From: Roseimarinus sediminis
GTDB taxonomy: Bacteria; Bacteroidota; Bacteroidia; Bacteroidales; Prolixibacteraceae
Direction: 5' to 3'
Length of the DNA stretch: 64,000 nt
Assembly (NCBI RefSeq): GCF_050433125.1
Contig: NZ_JBNPXV010000009.1
Span: 1-64,000, forward strand
Position numbers and translations under genes: made by a program. The notes beneath the pieces were generated by a model. The model did not search any database and was not told the DNA's origin. It saw only the letters and a program-made list of their open reading frames with translations. Positions 61,646-64,000 of this stretch are shown here, piece by piece; position 1 is the first letter of the stretch; the number at the start of each line of letters is the position of its first letter.

Positions 61646-64000
61646 CTAATGAGCTTCAAGCCAGTTATTACCACTATCCATCTCTACTGTGAGGGGTACC
61701 TCAAGCTGAATGGCATTTTCCATTTCTGTTTTTACAATGGCTTTAACTGTTTCAAGTTCGTTTGTAAAAACATCAAAATTTAATTCATCGTGCACCTGGA
61801 TAATCATCCTTGACTGTAGCTGCTTTTCTCTAAATCTTTTGTCAATGTTGATCATGGCAACTTTTATGATGTCGGCAGCAGAACCCTGAATAGGTGCATT
61901 GATTGCGTTTCGTTCGGCAACACCTCGTACAACTGAGTTGGCCGAGTTAATATCTAGTAAGTAACGTTTACGGCCAAACAAAGTTTTTACAAATCCCTTT
62001 TTACGTGCAATTTCAATGCTTTTATCCATGTAGGCTTTTACAGCAGGAAAGGCTTCAAAGTAACCATCAATGATCTCCTTTGCTTCGCTGCGGCTGATGT
62101 TAAGCCGCTGGGCAAGTCCAAAGGCCGAAATGCCGTAAATGATGCCAAAATTGGCAGTTTTAGCTTTTCTGCGCATGTCGGGTGTCAGTTCTTCGAGCGG
62201 GAGCTTAAAAATTTTTGAGGCAGTAATGGAGTGAATGTCAAGCTTGTTGGCAAAGGCTTCGATCATTTTCTCATCTTCACTAAGGGCGGCCATAATCCGC
62301 AATTCAATCTGAGAATAGTCGGCCGAAAGATACACCCTCTTTTCATCGGTAGGAATGAAAGCTTTACGTATTTCTTTCCCGTTATCGTCTCTGATTGGAA
62401 TGTTTTGCAGGTTGGGATTTACTGAACTGAGTCTTCCGGTTGCAGCAACCGCCTGGTTGAACGAAGTATGTATTTTTCCTGTTTTAGGGTTGATGAGCTT
62501 TGGCAGGGTTTCAACATAGGTGTTGAGTAATTTCTTCAGTCCTCGGTATTCAAGTACTTTGTTTACAATCGGGTGTTTATCGGCAATTTTTACCAGTGTT
62601 TCTTCGTTGGTTGAATATTGTTTGGTCTTGGTTTTCTTGGCGTTGCTATCGATCTTTAGTTTCTCGAAAAGAATAATCCCAAGTTGCTTGGGCGATGAAA
62701 TGAGAAAATCACTTCCGGCCAGCTGATGAATTTCTTTTTCAAGTGCTTCGATCTGATGCCGGAGCTTGGCGGCATATTCGTCAAGGGCTTTGGTGTCGAC
62801 TTTAACTCCGGCAAGTTCCATGTCGCAAAGTACAGGAATCAGGGGCATCTCAATCTGGTATGCAAGTCGGTCGAGTTCTTGTTCTTTTAACTCCTTTTCG
62901 AGTATTACTTTGAGCTGAAGTGTTACGTCGGCATCTTCGCAGGCATAAGCTACCAGTTGATCGACGGGGACACTGCGCATCGTTTGCTGGTTTTTGCCCT
63001 TGTCTCCAATGAGCTGGCTCGTGGGAACCTTTTTGTAGCCGAGATACAACTCGCACAGGTAATCAAGATTATGTCGTAATTCGGGTTGCAACAGGTAGTG
63101 AGCGATCATGGTGTCGAAAACGGGACCCCGAAAGTTGATACCGTATTGTTGGAGCATGAGCATGTCGAATTTAATATTCTGACCGATCTTCTCAATCTTC
63201 TCGTCTTCGAATAACAGTTTGAAATCAGCTACAATTTTTGTTGCTTCATCCCGGTTTTCTGGGAGCAATACACAATAGGCCTCATTGGGGCGGATGGCAA
63301 ATGAGATACACACCAGCTCGTCCTGGTAGGGATCGAGTCCTGTGGTTTCGGTGTCGAAACAAAATGAAGCACTGACAGCCAGCTCGGCTCTAAGTGAGGC
63401 GCGTTGCTGTTCGGTTTCTACCTTAAAGTAGCGGTGAGCAAGGGTGTCGATTGTTTTAAGATCTCTCTGATCACTTGCTTTTGCACCTTCGTTTTGATCG
63501 AACAATGAGCCCTGAACTGCTGTATTGTTTGAACTGTTCGGAGCAGGACTGCTTATTTTATTGGCAAGTGTTCTGAATTCAAGTTCCTGAAATTTGGCAA
63601 GCAGTTTGTCATAATCGGGCGACTTCATTTTCATCAGTTCGAAGTCGATATCAACGGGGACTTCGCGGTTAATGACAACCAGTTCACGTGAAAGATATAC
63701 CTGTTCCTTGTTGGCTTCCAGATTTTCCTTCTGTTTGCCCTTCAAATCATCGATGTGCTGGTACAGCCCATCAATGCTTCCATAGGTGCCGATTAGCTTC
63801 ATGGCTGTTTTAGGCCCTATGCCCGGGCACCCGGGAATGTTGTCGGCTGTATCTCCCATCAGTCCAAGCAAATCGATCATCTGTTCGCTTGTGTTGATCT
63901 GAAAATTCGCTTTTACTTCGTCAAGTCCCCAAACCTCGGCTTTGTTGCCTCCCTTTGCTGGCTTGTACATTTTAATATTTTCTTCAACCAATTGGGCATA
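61646..64000 (-). CDS. polA: DNA polymerase I (5' end outside window)
   Basis: The gene runs off the right edge, so the first part of the 5'-nuclease domain is missing. Present: nuclease H3TH-like GLMGDTADNIPGCPGIGPKT, a 3'-5' exonuclease-like domain with FDTETTGLD, palm and finger motifs LSADYSQIELRIMAALSEDE (motif A), RRKAKTANFGIIYGISAFGL (motif B) and IIQVHDELNFDV (motif C). The DxE pair suggests active proofreading. Stop at 61646. Confidence 0.96.
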   Translation of the reverse strand, partial: YAQLVEENIKMYKPAKGGNKAEVWGLDEVKANFQINTSEQMIDLLGLMGDTADNIPGCPGIGPKTAMKLIGTYGSIDGLYQHIDDLKGKQKENLEANKEQVYLSRELVVINREVPVDIDFELMKMKSPDYDKLLAKFQELEFRTLANKISSPAPNSSNNTAVQGSLFDQNEGAKASDQRDLKTIDTLAHRYFKVETEQQRASLRAELAVSASFCFDTETTGLDPYQDELVCISFAIRPNEAYCVLLPENRDEATKIVADFKLLFEDEKIEKIGQNIKFDMLMLQQYGINFRGPVFDTMIAHYLLQPELRHNLDYLCELYLGYKKVPTSQLIGDKGKNQQTMRSVPVDQLVAYACEDADVTLQLKVILEKELKEQELDRLAYQIEMPLIPVLCDMELAGVKVDTKALDEYAAKLRHQIEALEKEIHQLAGSDFLISSPKQLGIILFEKLKIDSNAKKTKTKQYSTNEETLVKIADKHPIVNKVLEYRGLKKLLNTYVETLPKLINPKTGKIHTSFNQAVAATGRLSSVNPNLQNIPIRDDNGKEIRKAFIPTDEKRVYLSADYSQIELRIMAALSEDEKMIEAFANKLDIHSITASKIFKLPLEELTPDMRRKAKTANFGIIYGISAFGLAQRLNISRSEAKEIIDGYFEAFPAVKAYMDKSIEIARKKGFVKTLFGRKRYLLDINSANSVVRGVAERNAINAPIQGSAADIIKVAMINIDKRFREKQLQSRMIIQVHDELNFDVFTNELETVKAIVKTEMENAIQLEVPLTVEMDSGNNWLEAH

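Overview
The window is a chromosomal segment of a member of the Bacteroidota. Evidence: TAnnTTTG-type -7 promoter boxes ahead of many genes, a SecD-SecF fusion, an atpBEFHAG cluster without atpDC, lineage-typical families (DUF4271 beside hemD, DUF5916, DUF4197, phosphate-selective-type porin, CarboxypepD_reg-like) and many lipoproteins and outer-membrane barrels. Order-level placement (Bacteroidales/Marinilabiliales-like, free-living) is only a guess.

1-7.7 kb is an accessory island. It holds three toxin-antitoxin (TA) modules: a HI1419/HI1420-type pair, an MntA/HepT pair whose toxin gene is frame-disrupted at an A7 run, and a HigB/HigA-like pair. Each is bracketed by its own direct repeat (about 340, 280-390 and 89 bp), in a sea of AT-rich intergenic repeats. 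Between the first and second lie a cluster of palindromes (one perfect 25-bp hairpin), an isolated holin/amidase lysis pair with an unknown third gene, and a 158-bp MITE-like inverted-repeat element.

7.7-21.3 kb is metabolic and regulatory: a tryptophanase/tyrosine phenol-lyase homologue with an unusual PLP pocket; a translationally coupled exported hydrolase - ECF sigma factor - membrane protein operon; a TolB-like/TPR/AraC regulator followed by two exported serine hydrolases; a fourth TA pair; an MDR-family oxidoreductase with a DUF4386 protein; and a fifth TA module (HepT/MntA with intact motifs).

21.3-64 kb is mostly core genome: tRNA-Asn, serS, an M16 protease, outer-membrane proteins, elbB, secDF, a DUF2797 protein that seems to have lost cysteines, ilvE, a porin/FMN-binding pair with a strong operator palindrome, a GH43-like/beta-helix fusion, the ATP synthase cluster (hairpin between atpE and atpF), bactofilin, rpmF with its DUF177 partner, a sensor kinase, dxs, an OmpA lipoprotein, a barrel gene plus a large membrane-anchored protein, a U32 peptidase, hemD-DUF4271, an orphan HigA-like N-terminal domain, and polA running off the right edge.

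The most unusual feature is the serial arrangement of TA modules, each inside its own private direct repeat. It fits cassette-like insertion by recombination between intergenic repeats, or segmental duplication. This is inferred from sequence layout only.
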